DNA of 48,301 nt from the NCBI RefSeq assembly GCF_001280595.1, contig NZ_LITU01000060.1, positions 93,098 to 141,398 on the forward strand. Direction: 5' to 3'. Positions 41,201 through 48,301 of the stretch are shown here, piece by piece (position 1 is the first letter of the stretch; the number at the start of each line of letters is the position of its first letter). This stretch comes from Paenibacillus xylanivorans (GTDB lineage: Bacteria > Bacillota > Bacilli > Paenibacillales > Paenibacillaceae). Under the pieces are notes generated by a model. The model ran no database searches. It saw nothing but the letters and a program-made list of their open reading frames with translations, and had not been told where the DNA came from. Position numbers and translations under genes: made by a program.

Positions 41201-42901
41201 TTAGTTTATTTTGAAGTTCTTCATGGCGGATTGCAGTTCTACCGCTTGCTCATGCAGATGACGTACGGTATTGGAATGGGAGTCCATCTCATTCAGTTGG
41301 AGATCCGCTGTAGAAGCAATCTGTTGCATACTTTGACGAGACTTGGACGTAATCTGAGCGGTTTCTTCCACGGAAGCACTGACTTCTTCAGCTCCAGCAG
41401 ATACTTGCTGGGTCGAGGCCGATACTGTCTGAATCGTCAGATTGACGTTCTGAATCAATTCGTTAAGCTGCTGGAACGCGGAGCCTGCCTGTTGAACCAC
41501 GTGAGTACCTGATCCAATCTCTTGGGTTACGCGGTTCATGGCATCAACCGAACGTTCTGCGTCTTCGCGGATCGTACCCAGGTAATCGGAGATTTCCTCT
41601 GTAGCTGTCTTGGATTGTTCTGCTAGTTTGCGAACTTCTCCGGCAACGACAGCGAATCCGCGTCCATGCTCTCCAGCACGTGCTGCTTCAATGGAAGCGT
41701 TGAGGGACAGCATGTTAATCTGTTTCGTGATTTCAAAAATGGATTGAACAATGGTCCCTATGGCGATTGAGCGCTCGTTCATCGTTTCGACATAGCGCAG
41801 AGATTCGCTCGCGGTCTGACCGACACGTTCCATTTGCTGAATGGCATCCTGAGCCAGTCGGTTACCGTTAACAGCTTCGTTCGCAGCATCTCCGATCTGC
41901 TCGGATACTTCGGCAGAAGAAGAGGCAATGTGCATAATGCCTTGAGTAATTTCTTCCATGGCTCTTGCATTCTCGGCTGCGCTGGACGCGATGCTTACGC
42001 TGCCTTTTTCGGCGCTTTCCGCAGAACGACTGGAGTCTTTCACCATACCAGACATGGATTCTACCCGTTTGAGCAAATCATTGGAGCCTTCCACAACTTC
42101 ATTGGATGTAGAAAGGGCGCGGCTAATCATTTCTTTCAGATTATGAGTCATCGTCTGGAAGCTTGAAGCGAGCTGTGCAATTTCATCCTTACCTTTAATC
42201 TGAAGTTCAGCGGTCAGATCTCCTTGTGATATCTGTTTGCTGTGTTGAACGAGCTTGATGATTGGCTTGGTTACTCGTTTGATCATACTTGTCGAGATGA
42301 GCCATCCGAGCACAAAGACCAATGCTGTGATACCGAGGCACAACCAGAAGATCTGGGCAATTTTGTCTTGAATGAATTGGGCATCCATACTAACAGCCAT
42401 GATCATGTTACTTCCTGCAATCGGAATAAAGGCCGCTTTATGTACACCGAAGGAATCGGCATAAACGTTGCTGATTTCCATTTCTTTTTTCTCCGTGGCC
42501 TCATTCATTGCTGCTTCTACTTTAACCTCATCTCCGGCTTTCATGCCTGAGGAGGTATTCGCGATTACAACGGTAGCTTTACCATCCTGAATGGCTACGA
42601 CGTAGGCTGCGTCCAGATTATGCTCTTTGGCTTTACCAGCCAAATACGATTCCACGGTCAGTGCAGCACCATCAGAGCTGGCCCCACCACTCTGTACTTG
42701 CAAAATTTTCGAAGCTGATGTGTTCTTGTATATATCCTGAATGGACGTGCTCAGGACCTTGTCGAACTGTGGAAGCACGTAGCTCTGCATAATATTCATG
42801 GAGACAGCATAGAAACTGATACTAAACAACAGGGAAGCAACCAGCAGTACGAGGAACAACGTGCCTCTGATTTTACCAGCAACGGTGCGATTTCGAAACA
42901 T
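41201..42901 (-). CDS. Methyl-accepting chemotaxis protein
   Basis: A 566-aa transmembrane chemoreceptor. TM1 is about residues 12-35 ([21 protein letters not shown]), and an extracellular sensor of about 145 residues follows. TM2 is about 187-208 ([19 protein letters not shown]). Then comes a HAMP domain (about 208-262) and a long coiled-coil signalling domain. The conserved hairpin tip is readable: [20 protein letters not shown], then [26 protein letters not shown] lies ahead of the ATG. It is alone on its strand; the ligand is unknown. Flanking genes concern B12 and cystine, but chemoreceptor ligands cannot be read from that. Confidence 0.95.
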   Translation of the reverse strand: MFRNRTVAGKIRGTLFLVLLVASLLFSISFYAVSMNIMQSYVLPQFDKVLSTSIQDIYKNTSASKILQVQSGGASSDGAALTVESYLAGKAKEHNLDAAYVVAIQDGKATVVIANTSSGMKAGDEVKVEAAMNEATEKKEMEISNVYADSFGVHKAAFIPIAGSNMIMAVSMDAQFIQDKIAQIFWLCLGITALVFVLGWLISTSMIKRVTKPIIKLVQHSKQISQGDLTAELQIKGKDEIAQLASSFQTMTHNLKEMISRALSTSNEVVEGSNDLLKRVESMSGMVKDSSRSAESAEKGSVSIASSAAENARAMEEITQGIMHIASSSAEVSEQIGDAANEAVNGNRLAQDAIQQMERVGQTASESLRYVETMNERSIAIGTIVQSIFEITKQINMLSLNASIEAARAGEHGRGFAVVAGEVRKLAEQSKTATEEISDYLGTIREDAERSVDAMNRVTQEIGSGTHVVQQAGSAFQQLNELIQNVNLTIQTVSASTQQVSAGAEEVSASVEETAQITSKSRQSMQQIASTADLQLNEMDSHSNTVRHLHEQAVELQSAMKNFKIN

Positions 42902-43235
42902 AGGATCATCCTTTCACGTCATGTTCATTAACATTGTCGCTTTTCCGTTATCGTAAGACTAAATACCAACGAAGAAAGGCCTAATTTTCACGTTGAGAAA
43001 ACTTGGGAATAAGCGGATATACCTATATTACAAAATTAACCGGAGGTTGAATACAATAATTTTCACGATTCAGTGTATTTTTTTCAGAAATAGATGAATT
43101 TATTACATCCATATTACATAATATCAATTAATACCTACCAGAATAGTTTGTTATGTGATATATTGTTGAATATCGCTTTTGAGCGAGTAGAAAACCGGGA
43201 TATTCGGTTACTCACACTGAGGAGGATTTATACAA
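42902..43235. other. Intergenic region between chemoreceptor and tcyP
   Basis: This 334-base AT-rich gap between divergent genes holds no gene I can support. Near 42961-43013 are AAATACCAACGAAGAAAGG and ACTTGGGAATAAG, loosely similar to patches before the sulfate and peptide operons. A hairpin (GAGT plus AACCG, bulged, with CGGTT plus ACTC) at 43185-43213 lies immediately before the tcyP ribosome site. No T-box or S-box motif was seen. Confidence 0.5.
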
Positions 43236-44633
43236 ATGAATACCTTTTTAATCATTTTGAACGTAGTGGTTATGCTCGCTCTACTAGGTGTCCTGTTCTG
43301 GATGCAGAAGAAACATATTTCCTTTACGAAGCGTGTATTTGCGGGTTTGGGCATTGGGGTCGTCTACGGCGTCATTCTGCAACTGATCTACACGTCTGAT
43401 TCTGACATCATTACCAAGTCGGTCGATTGGTTTAATCTGGCCGGTTCAGGATATGTTCGTTTGTTACAAATGGTCGTGATTCCATTGATTATGGTATCCA
43501 TCATTTCGGCCATCATGAATCTGAAAGGCAAGCAGAATCTCGGTAAAATGAGCCTTTCGATTATCGCCATCCTGCTCATCACGACGGCGATTGCCGCAAG
43601 TGTGAGTATTGTGACGAGCTTGAGCTTCAACCTGACTTCCATTGAGATCGAAGGTGGAGACAGAGAGCTTGCACAGGGGCAGAAAATGGAGGAACGTCTC
43701 GTTGACGTGAAGGATCAGACGATTCCACAGCAAGTACTGGAGTTCATTCCGTCGAATCCGTTCGCGGATATGACCGGAGAACGTCGTACATCCACGCTGG
43801 CTGTTGTTATTTTTTCAGCCTTTATCGGTGTGGCCGTACTCGGACTGGATCGCAAAAAACCACAGCAGGCGGAAACGTTCCGCGGCATGGTCAATGCGGT
43901 ATATGCGGTGGTTATGAGAATCGTAACGCTAGTGCTCAGGCTGACGCCATACGGGATTCTGGCGCTGATTACGAAGGTAACCGCCACAACGAACCCGGAT
44001 GAGATACTGAAGCTGATCAAATTCGTCATTGCTTCCTACGTGGCGTTGATCGTGATGTTCATCATCCACCTGATTATTATCTCACTGTTTGGTTTCAATC
44101 CAATTACGTATGTGAAAAAGGTTCTGCCAACGCTGATATTTGCCTTCACATCCCGGTCAAGTGCGGCAGCTATTCCGCTTAACGTAGAGACACAAACGAA
44201 GAGACTGGGCGTATCGGACGGGATTGCGAACCTGTCGGCAAGTTTCGGGGCTACCATTGGTCAAAACGGCTGCGCCGGGATCTATCCGGCCATGCTGGCG
44301 GTCATGATTGCTCCTACGGTCGGGATCGACCCGATGAGCTGGGACTTCATCATTACCCTGATCCTGGTGGTCGTGATCAGTTCATTCGGCGTAGCCGGTG
44401 TAGGCGGCGGGGCAACCTTCGCTTCCCTGATCGTGTTGTCCACGATGAACCTGCCAGTAGCTTTGGCAGGATTGCTGATCTCGGTTGAGCCGCTCATCGA
44501 CATGGGGCGTACGGCGCTGAACGTGAACGATTCGATGACCGCAGGTCTCGTATCCAGCAAAATTTTGAAAGAAAACGATCAGGATACATTCAATGATCAA
44601 AGCCGTGATCTGGATTCCGCCATTCAGGTGTAA
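43236..44633 (+). CDS. tcyP: L-cystine:cation symporter TcyP
   Basis: A 465-aa secondary transporter of the dicarboxylate/amino acid:cation symporter family, closest by eye to Bacillus TcyP (cystine). Hydrophobic segments run along the whole length. Family motifs include GSGYVRLLQMVVIPLIMVSI (about 71-90), AFTSRSSAAAIPLNVE (the serine-rich re-entrant loop, about 306-321), SFGATIGQNGCAGIYPAM near 337, and SVEPLIDMGRTALNVNDSMT near 418. GAGGAGGA precedes the ATG. Cystine rather than glutamate specificity is a family-level inference. A strong terminator follows. Confidence 0.9.
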   Translation: MNTFLIILNVVVMLALLGVLFWMQKKHISFTKRVFAGLGIGVVYGVILQLIYTSDSDIITKSVDWFNLAGSGYVRLLQMVVIPLIMVSIISAIMNLKGKQNLGKMSLSIIAILLITTAIAASVSIVTSLSFNLTSIEIEGGDRELAQGQKMEERLVDVKDQTIPQQVLEFIPSNPFADMTGERRTSTLAVVIFSAFIGVAVLGLDRKKPQQAETFRGMVNAVYAVVMRIVTLVLRLTPYGILALITKVTATTNPDEILKLIKFVIASYVALIVMFIIHLIIISLFGFNPITYVKKVLPTLIFAFTSRSSAAAIPLNVETQTKRLGVSDGIANLSASFGATIGQNGCAGIYPAMLAVMIAPTVGIDPMSWDFIITLILVVVISSFGVAGVGGGATFASLIVLSTMNLPVALAGLLISVEPLIDMGRTALNVNDSMTAGLVSSKILKENDQDTFNDQSRDLDSAIQV

Positions 44634-44695
44634 TTGATTCGGACTCACTTATAACCTCTGGCAGGTGGACGTATAAATACCATAAGCCTGATCAG

Positions 44696-44730
44696 CCGTC
44701 CTTCGGGTTAACCCGGAGGACGGTTTTTTT
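44696..44730 (+). terminator. Intrinsic terminator after tcyP
   Basis: CCGTCCT-T-CGGG (44696-44707) pairs with CCCG-G-AGGACGG around TTAA, followed by seven T. Confidence 0.92.
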
Positions 44731-44816
44731 ACATTAAAGAGTACGTTGGAGTTATTTAGTGCTGTTCAACCTTGGGGAAATGTGATAGAGTAATCATGTT
44801 TTGGCCCGGAGCCAAA

Positions 44817-44857
44817 CCGCGGTTCGTAACCATCCCGCGTAATCAAAACTAGGAAGG
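44817..44857 (+). ncRNA. PreQ1-I riboswitch
   Basis: The compact class I pseudoknot is readable. P1 is CGCGG (44818-44822) with CCGCG (44835-44839), the loop is TTCGTAACCATC, and the A-rich tail is TAATCAAAACTAGG. The ribosome site AGGAAGG (44851-44857) is adjacent to and partly within the tail, which fits translational control. The downstream gene is a queuosine-precursor transporter, the expected target. A stable TTTGGC/GCCAAA hairpin ends just before P1. Confidence 0.85.
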
Positions 44858-44870
44858 CAGTGTATGATTT

Positions 44871-45554
44871 GTGTTTAATTTAGGATGGGGAGCGCTTTTC
44901 GTTCTCGTAACGTATGGATTTTTCCTTTTGTGTTACCGCTTGTTCGGTAAAAAGGGTCTTTATGCCTGGATCGGTGTGGCAACAGTCATTGCCAACATTC
45001 AGGTGACCAAAACGATAGATATTATGGGTATCGTTCTGACACTGGGCAATACAATGTATGTCAGTATGTATCTGACCAGCGATCTGCTCAATGAGAAGTA
45101 TGGACCAGGTGAGGCGCGTAAAGCCGTATGGTTCGGGTTTTTCACATTGATCATGACGACAGTGCTGATGCAGATGGTATTGTTCTTTGAGCCAGCGTCT
45201 ACGGACTTTGCACAGGATTCGATGAAAACTCTGTTTGGTATGCTGCCACGTCTGGCACTCGGAAGTCTGTCGGCATATTTCATCAGTCAGTTTCTGGATG
45301 TACGACTGTACACTTGGCTGCGTAAGGTGGCACCAGGGCGTAATCAGTTGTGGATACGCACAAACGGAAGTTCCATTATCAGTTCGTTTGTGGATACGCT
45401 GGTGTTCTGTACAATCGCTTTTGCATTCATCTATTCATGGGATGTCTGGCTTGAGATTTTCCTGACGACGTACGTGATCAAATTTGTATTGACCGCGGTA
45501 GGAACGCCGTTTCTATATGCTGCACGAAGCTTTAAATTCAAGGACGAAGCCTAG
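44871..45554 (+). CDS. Queuosine precursor transporter (YhhQ/YpdP family)
   Basis: A 227-aa membrane protein of the QPTR family that imports queuosine precursors such as preQ0 or preQ1. About six membrane segments are visible. Conserved motifs: VIANIQVTKTIDIMG (about 39-53), TLGNTMYVSMYLTSDLLNEKYG (split about 57-78), RLALGSLSAYFISQFLDVRLYTWLR and IRTNGSSIISSFVDTLVFCTIAF (both split across lines of the helix pairs). The start is GTG 44871, since an in-frame TGA lies at 44865-44867. A preQ1 riboswitch precedes it. A four-codon ATG frame at 44864 ends over this start and sits at better spacing from the ribosome site. Confidence 0.93.
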   Translation: MFNLGWGALFVLVTYGFFLLCYRLFGKKGLYAWIGVATVIANIQVTKTIDIMGIVLTLGNTMYVSMYLTSDLLNEKYGPGEARKAVWFGFFTLIMTTVLMQMVLFFEPASTDFAQDSMKTLFGMLPRLALGSLSAYFISQFLDVRLYTWLRKVAPGRNQLWIRTNGSSIISSFVDTLVFCTIAFAFIYSWDVWLEIFLTTYVIKFVLTAVGTPFLYAARSFKFKDEA

Positions 45555-45596
45555 ACTCGTAGTTAAGTTCGTCGGCATATTGTTGAATTTAAACAC

Positions 45597-45642
45597 AAAA
45601 GTCCCGCAAAGCCATGCATTCATGGTTTCGCGGGACTTTTTG
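45597..45642. terminator. Bidirectional terminator between the queuosine transporter and peptidase genes
   Basis: AAAAGTCCCGC (45597-45607) pairs exactly with GCGGGACTTTT (45630-45640), with an inner AAA(G)CCATG/CATGGTTT stem. A and T tails on both strands serve both convergent genes. Confidence 0.9.
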
Positions 45643-45702
45643 TTATGACACTATATTTTCTTCGGGAAAATGGAATTGAGACTGATATGATCCCAAAAAG
45701 GA

Positions 45703-46794
45703 TTAGTCCGTTAGGATATGCAGCTCTTTTGGATAGGTTGTCAGCACCTCGACGCCATTTTCCGTCACGAGTACATCATCCTCAATACGGACACCGCCTG
45801 CGCCAGTTACATAAATGCCCGGCTCAATCGTAAATACCGTACCTTCCTCCAGAATGTCCATGTTCTGACCATGCAGTGAAGGATACTCATGCACGTCAAT
45901 ACCCATCCCATGTCCAACTCTGTGCAAGAAGCGTTCGCCGTATCCGGCTTCTTCCGTAACCTGGCGTGCTGCACGGTCAATATCCGCACAGGTAACGCCT
46001 GGCTTCACAGCACGAATGGCAGCTTCGTTGGCTGCGAGCACGGTATTATAGATGGTTTTGAGTTCAGGAGAAATGTCACCAAAGGCAAATGTGCGCGTAA
46101 TATCCGATGCATACCCACCAGCGTAGACACCCATATCAAACATCAACAGATCGCCATGCTGCAATTTTCGTTCACCCGGTGTGCCGTGTGGCAAGCCAGT
46201 TTTGGGTCCAGTAAGCACCATGGTATCAAAGGAAGGACCGTCTGCACCCAACTTCTTCATCTGGTATTCCATTTCGGCAACCAGTTCAATTTCGGTTACG
46301 CCTGTACGAACATGGGACAGTCCCTGGCGAAGCGTTTCTTCGATCAGATGAATGGCGTGGCGAATGCGTGCCACTTCATCCGGTGTTTTTTTCACACGCA
46401 AGGTGCGAAGCAGAGGGCCGACATCTTCAAAGTTGGCTGCGCCCAGCGCGGTGGTCAACTGTTCATAACGTGCGACAGTCACGTATTCTTTTTCGAGGCC
46501 TACGCGGCCCAGACGTCCCTGATAACGCTCAAATAAGGCGTAAGGATTGTCCGTATCTGAATGCGTGGCAATGTTCGAGACCGAAGAAGCGGCTGCGGCA
46601 GCTTCCTCGTCGAGTGCAGGCACGATCAACAGCGGATCTTCGCCGCGTGCAAGAACAAGCCCGAGGAAACGTTCATGCGGATTGCTAGCAAAACCTGTTA
46701 AATAGTAAATATGTTTCGGATCTGTAATCAGCATGGCGTCCAATCCTTGCGTAGACAGACCAGCTTCCAGCCGGGATAAAGGAGTTTGATTCAT
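45703..46794 (-). CDS. M24-family Xaa-Pro aminopeptidase/dipeptidase
   Basis: A 363-aa cytoplasmic metallopeptidase that cleaves peptides with proline at the second position. The N-terminal creatinase-like domain (about 1-125) starts with RLEAGLSTQGLDAMLITDPK and NIYYLTGF-like IYYLTGFAS. The C-terminal pita-bread domain carries the five metal ligands: Asp in MFDMGVYAGGYASDITRTF (two Asp), His in HRVGHGMGIDVHEYP, Glu in FTIEPGIYV and Glu in VRIEDDVLVTENG. Length and layout match PepQ/YpdF-type enzymes. AAAGGTGG lies about 12 bases before the ATG at 46794, a slightly long spacing. It is monocistronic. Confidence 0.93.
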   Translation of the reverse strand: MNQTPLSRLEAGLSTQGLDAMLITDPKHIYYLTGFASNPHERFLGLVLARGEDPLLIVPALDEEAAAAASSVSNIATHSDTDNPYALFERYQGRLGRVGLEKEYVTVARYEQLTTALGAANFEDVGPLLRTLRVKKTPDEVARIRHAIHLIEETLRQGLSHVRTGVTEIELVAEMEYQMKKLGADGPSFDTMVLTGPKTGLPHGTPGERKLQHGDLLMFDMGVYAGGYASDITRTFAFGDISPELKTIYNTVLAANEAAIRAVKPGVTCADIDRAARQVTEEAGYGERFLHRVGHGMGIDVHEYPSLHGQNMDILEEGTVFTIEPGIYVTGAGGVRIEDDVLVTENGVEVLTTYPKELHILTD

Positions 46795-47102
46795 GAGTGT
46801 ATACGTCCACCTTTCAGTTCGTTCTATCTTTCTATTATAGAAGAATATCGGGGAAATCCAAATGGAAGACCGTTATGCATGGAAAATAGCTTGAATTCTC
46901 CGTTTGAGGAGCAGGAGGGAAGGGTAATACAGGGCGAAACTTCGTTGTGCTTGCTAACTGATGATGGAGATGGATAAACCTTGAACGAAGCTGAACATAA
47001 TTTAGAACCATTGGAAATAACTGAACTAACCTCAGAGACGGAATTGAGCTGAAGTTTAAAAAAATGACATGATAACCGCGGTAGTAGAAGGGAGATGTAA
47101 TC
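46795..47102. other. Intergenic region with no recognised feature
   Basis: Apart from the ribosome site of the peptidase gene on the minus strand and AGAAGGGAG before the sugar dehydrogenase on the plus strand, I see no gene, riboswitch, hairpin or clear promoter in these 308 bases. Confidence 0.6.
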
Positions 47103-48301
47103 ATGAATAATCGACTAAACGTTCCGTTATATGCTTCGTTACTCAGCATGGCCTTATTAACAGCCTGTGCTTCCGGTGACCCGACGACAGGATCAAAGCA
47201 AACGTCTCAGGGACAAGGTACAGGTCAGGGACAGACGACGGCGAGCGAAGGCAATAACCGTGCGAGTGGCGGTGAAGAGGGAACGGATGAAAATGCCGTT
47301 ATTCCTTACGAGGCTTCCGTGCTGGTCGACGGACTCAATGTACCCTGGGAGTTGGTGAGCGTGCCTGATGGGCGGATGTTTATAACGGAGCGGCCGGGCA
47401 CTGTTCGGGTCATTGAGAGCGGAGAGCTGGATTCCGAACCCCTGATCGAATTTACGGCTCCATTTAATGAAGAGGGTGAAGGTGGATTGCTGGGCCTTGC
47501 TGCTGATCCAGACTTTGATGATAATGGCTATCTGTATGCATATCATTCCTATCTTGAAGGCGATGACATTGCAAATCGGGTATTGCGCTTAAAGGTAAGT
47601 GGCGGCAAAGCGACTATAGACAAGGAGTTGCTCGGTGATATTCCGGGCGGTATGAATCATAATGGGGGCCGGATCAAGATTGGCCCTGACCATCTGCTCT
47701 ATATTACGACAGGTGAACGATATTAGCCGGAGCTGGCTCAGAACGAAGACAGCTTGGGTGGAAAAATATTGCGGATTGGTCTCGACGGATCGATCCCAGA
47801 AGACAACCCGTGGCCTAATTCGCCTGTATATAGCATGGGGCATCGGAATGCCCAGGGGCTGGCCTGGAACCCGAATAATGGCTATCTGTACGCCACGGAG
47901 CATGGGCAGCGTAATTTTGATGAAATTAACCGCATTGAAGCCGGTGAGAATTATGGCTGGCCTGAAGTGGAGGGGGATGATGACAACAATGGTGCTTATC
48001 AGGTTCCGCTTGCACATAGTGGTGATGAGACGTGGGCTCCATCAGGTGTAGCGTATATAGAGGAAGGCCCGTGGGCTGGATCACTGCTTGCTGCCAATCT
48101 ACGGGGTGAACAACTTCTCAAAATCACACTGTCAGAGGATGGCACAAAAGTAACACAGGTGAAACCGATTTTTGAAGGCGAGTGGGGGCGTATTCGCAAT
48201 GTAACTGCGGGGGAAGACGGAAAGTTATATGTGCTGACGAACAACAGGGATGGCCGGGGCTCTCCACGTGATGGAGATGACCAATTGATCGTTCTTACGC
48301 C
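47103..48301 (+). pseudogene. PQQ-dependent sugar dehydrogenase-like lipoprotein gene interrupted by TAG, truncated by window end
   Basis: Encodes a secreted six-bladed propeller of the glucose/sorbosone dehydrogenase (Asd/YliI-like) family. The signal peptide MNNRLNVPLYASLLSMALL ends at a lipobox Cys (LTAC, about residue 22), followed by a Gln/Gly/Thr-rich linker. The propeller starts LVDGLNVPWELVSVPDGRMF, then ERPGTVRV, GLLGLAADPDF and GGMNHNGGRIKIGPDHLLYI. At 47724-47726 an in-frame TAG follows TTGERY. The same frame continues without any shift to the window end with clear family motifs (PELAQNEDSLGGKILRI, YSMGHRNAQGLAWNP, YATEHG, EINRIEAGENYGWPEV). A single base change would restore Gln, Lys or Glu. 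This is either a recent nonsense mutation or a sequencing error. Confidence 0.8.

Noticed and set aside
42902..43235. T-box leader before tcyP
   Set aside because: No AGGGTGGNACCGCG-type T-box sequence and no terminator between the hairpin and the start codon.
46786..46977. Small 63-codon frame in the gap before the sugar dehydrogenase
   Set aside because: It starts antisense to the peptidase gene end, lacks a ribosome site and shows no protein-like composition.

Overview
The window looks like chromosomal DNA of a Gram-positive, low-to-mid GC Firmicute, most probably Paenibacillus. Evidence: strong AGGAGG-type ribosome sites, Bacillus-like families (YqhR-like, YvyE-like, LplJ, TcyP, YpdP-like queuosine transporter), lipobox lipoproteins, frequent intrinsic terminators and roughly 50% GC. 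The genus is an inference. I saw no rRNA, tRNA, phage, IS element or CRISPR array.

Layout. 0-8.4 kb: housekeeping metabolism (truncated endonuclease IV, purU, a yqhR-like membrane gene, transketolase, ppnP, pgi, an IMPACT-family gene, a TetR regulator). 8.5-19.4 kb: a YjbQ-family enzyme, a four-gene sulfate ABC operon (cysT-cysW-cysA-binding protein), a five-gene peptide ABC operon (binding protein, two permeases, two ATPases) and an orphan 148-aa protein. 19.5-27.1 kb: PhnP-like metallo-hydrolase, an ECF sigma factor next to a ClpP paralogue, a YtrA-type GntR/ABC operon whose regulator seems to start at ATT, and a divergent MocR regulator/EamA exporter pair. 27.2-29.3 kb: Cof-type phosphatase and lipoate ligase on the minus strand. 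29.5-40.9 kb: cobamide salvage and lower-ligand assembly in two transcription units. The first is cobD-cbiZ-cbiB-cobC. The second is btuF-btuC-btuD-cobT-cobU-cobS-cobQ behind a sigma-A promoter, a cobalamin riboswitch and a terminator. 41.2-48.3 kb: a chemoreceptor, cystine transporter TcyP, a preQ1-riboswitch-controlled queuosine precursor transporter, an Xaa-Pro peptidase and a sugar dehydrogenase gene interrupted by an in-frame TAG.

How the genes work together. The B12 block imports corrinoids (BtuFCD), remodels cobinamide to cobyric acid (CbiZ), adds aminopropanol phosphate (CobD product, CbiB) and then the nucleotide loop (CobU, CobT, CobS, CobC). CobQ could amidate precursors. No corrin-ring genes are in view. 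Sulfate, peptide and cystine importers suggest a sulfur-acquisition theme, and similar sequence patches occur upstream of the first two.

The most novel signal is a dispersed, structured repeat of about 120-180 bp. It has three copies, at about 28116-28267 (minus), 33590-33767 (plus) and 40921-41063 (plus). Each folds into a long hairpin of about 20 bp topped by a second small hairpin, and base changes in the stem are compensated between copies. All three are co-oriented with local transcription. One sits between the cobalamin riboswitch terminator and btuF, and another begins at the cobQ stop codon. This may be an undescribed RNA element or a miniature mobile element.
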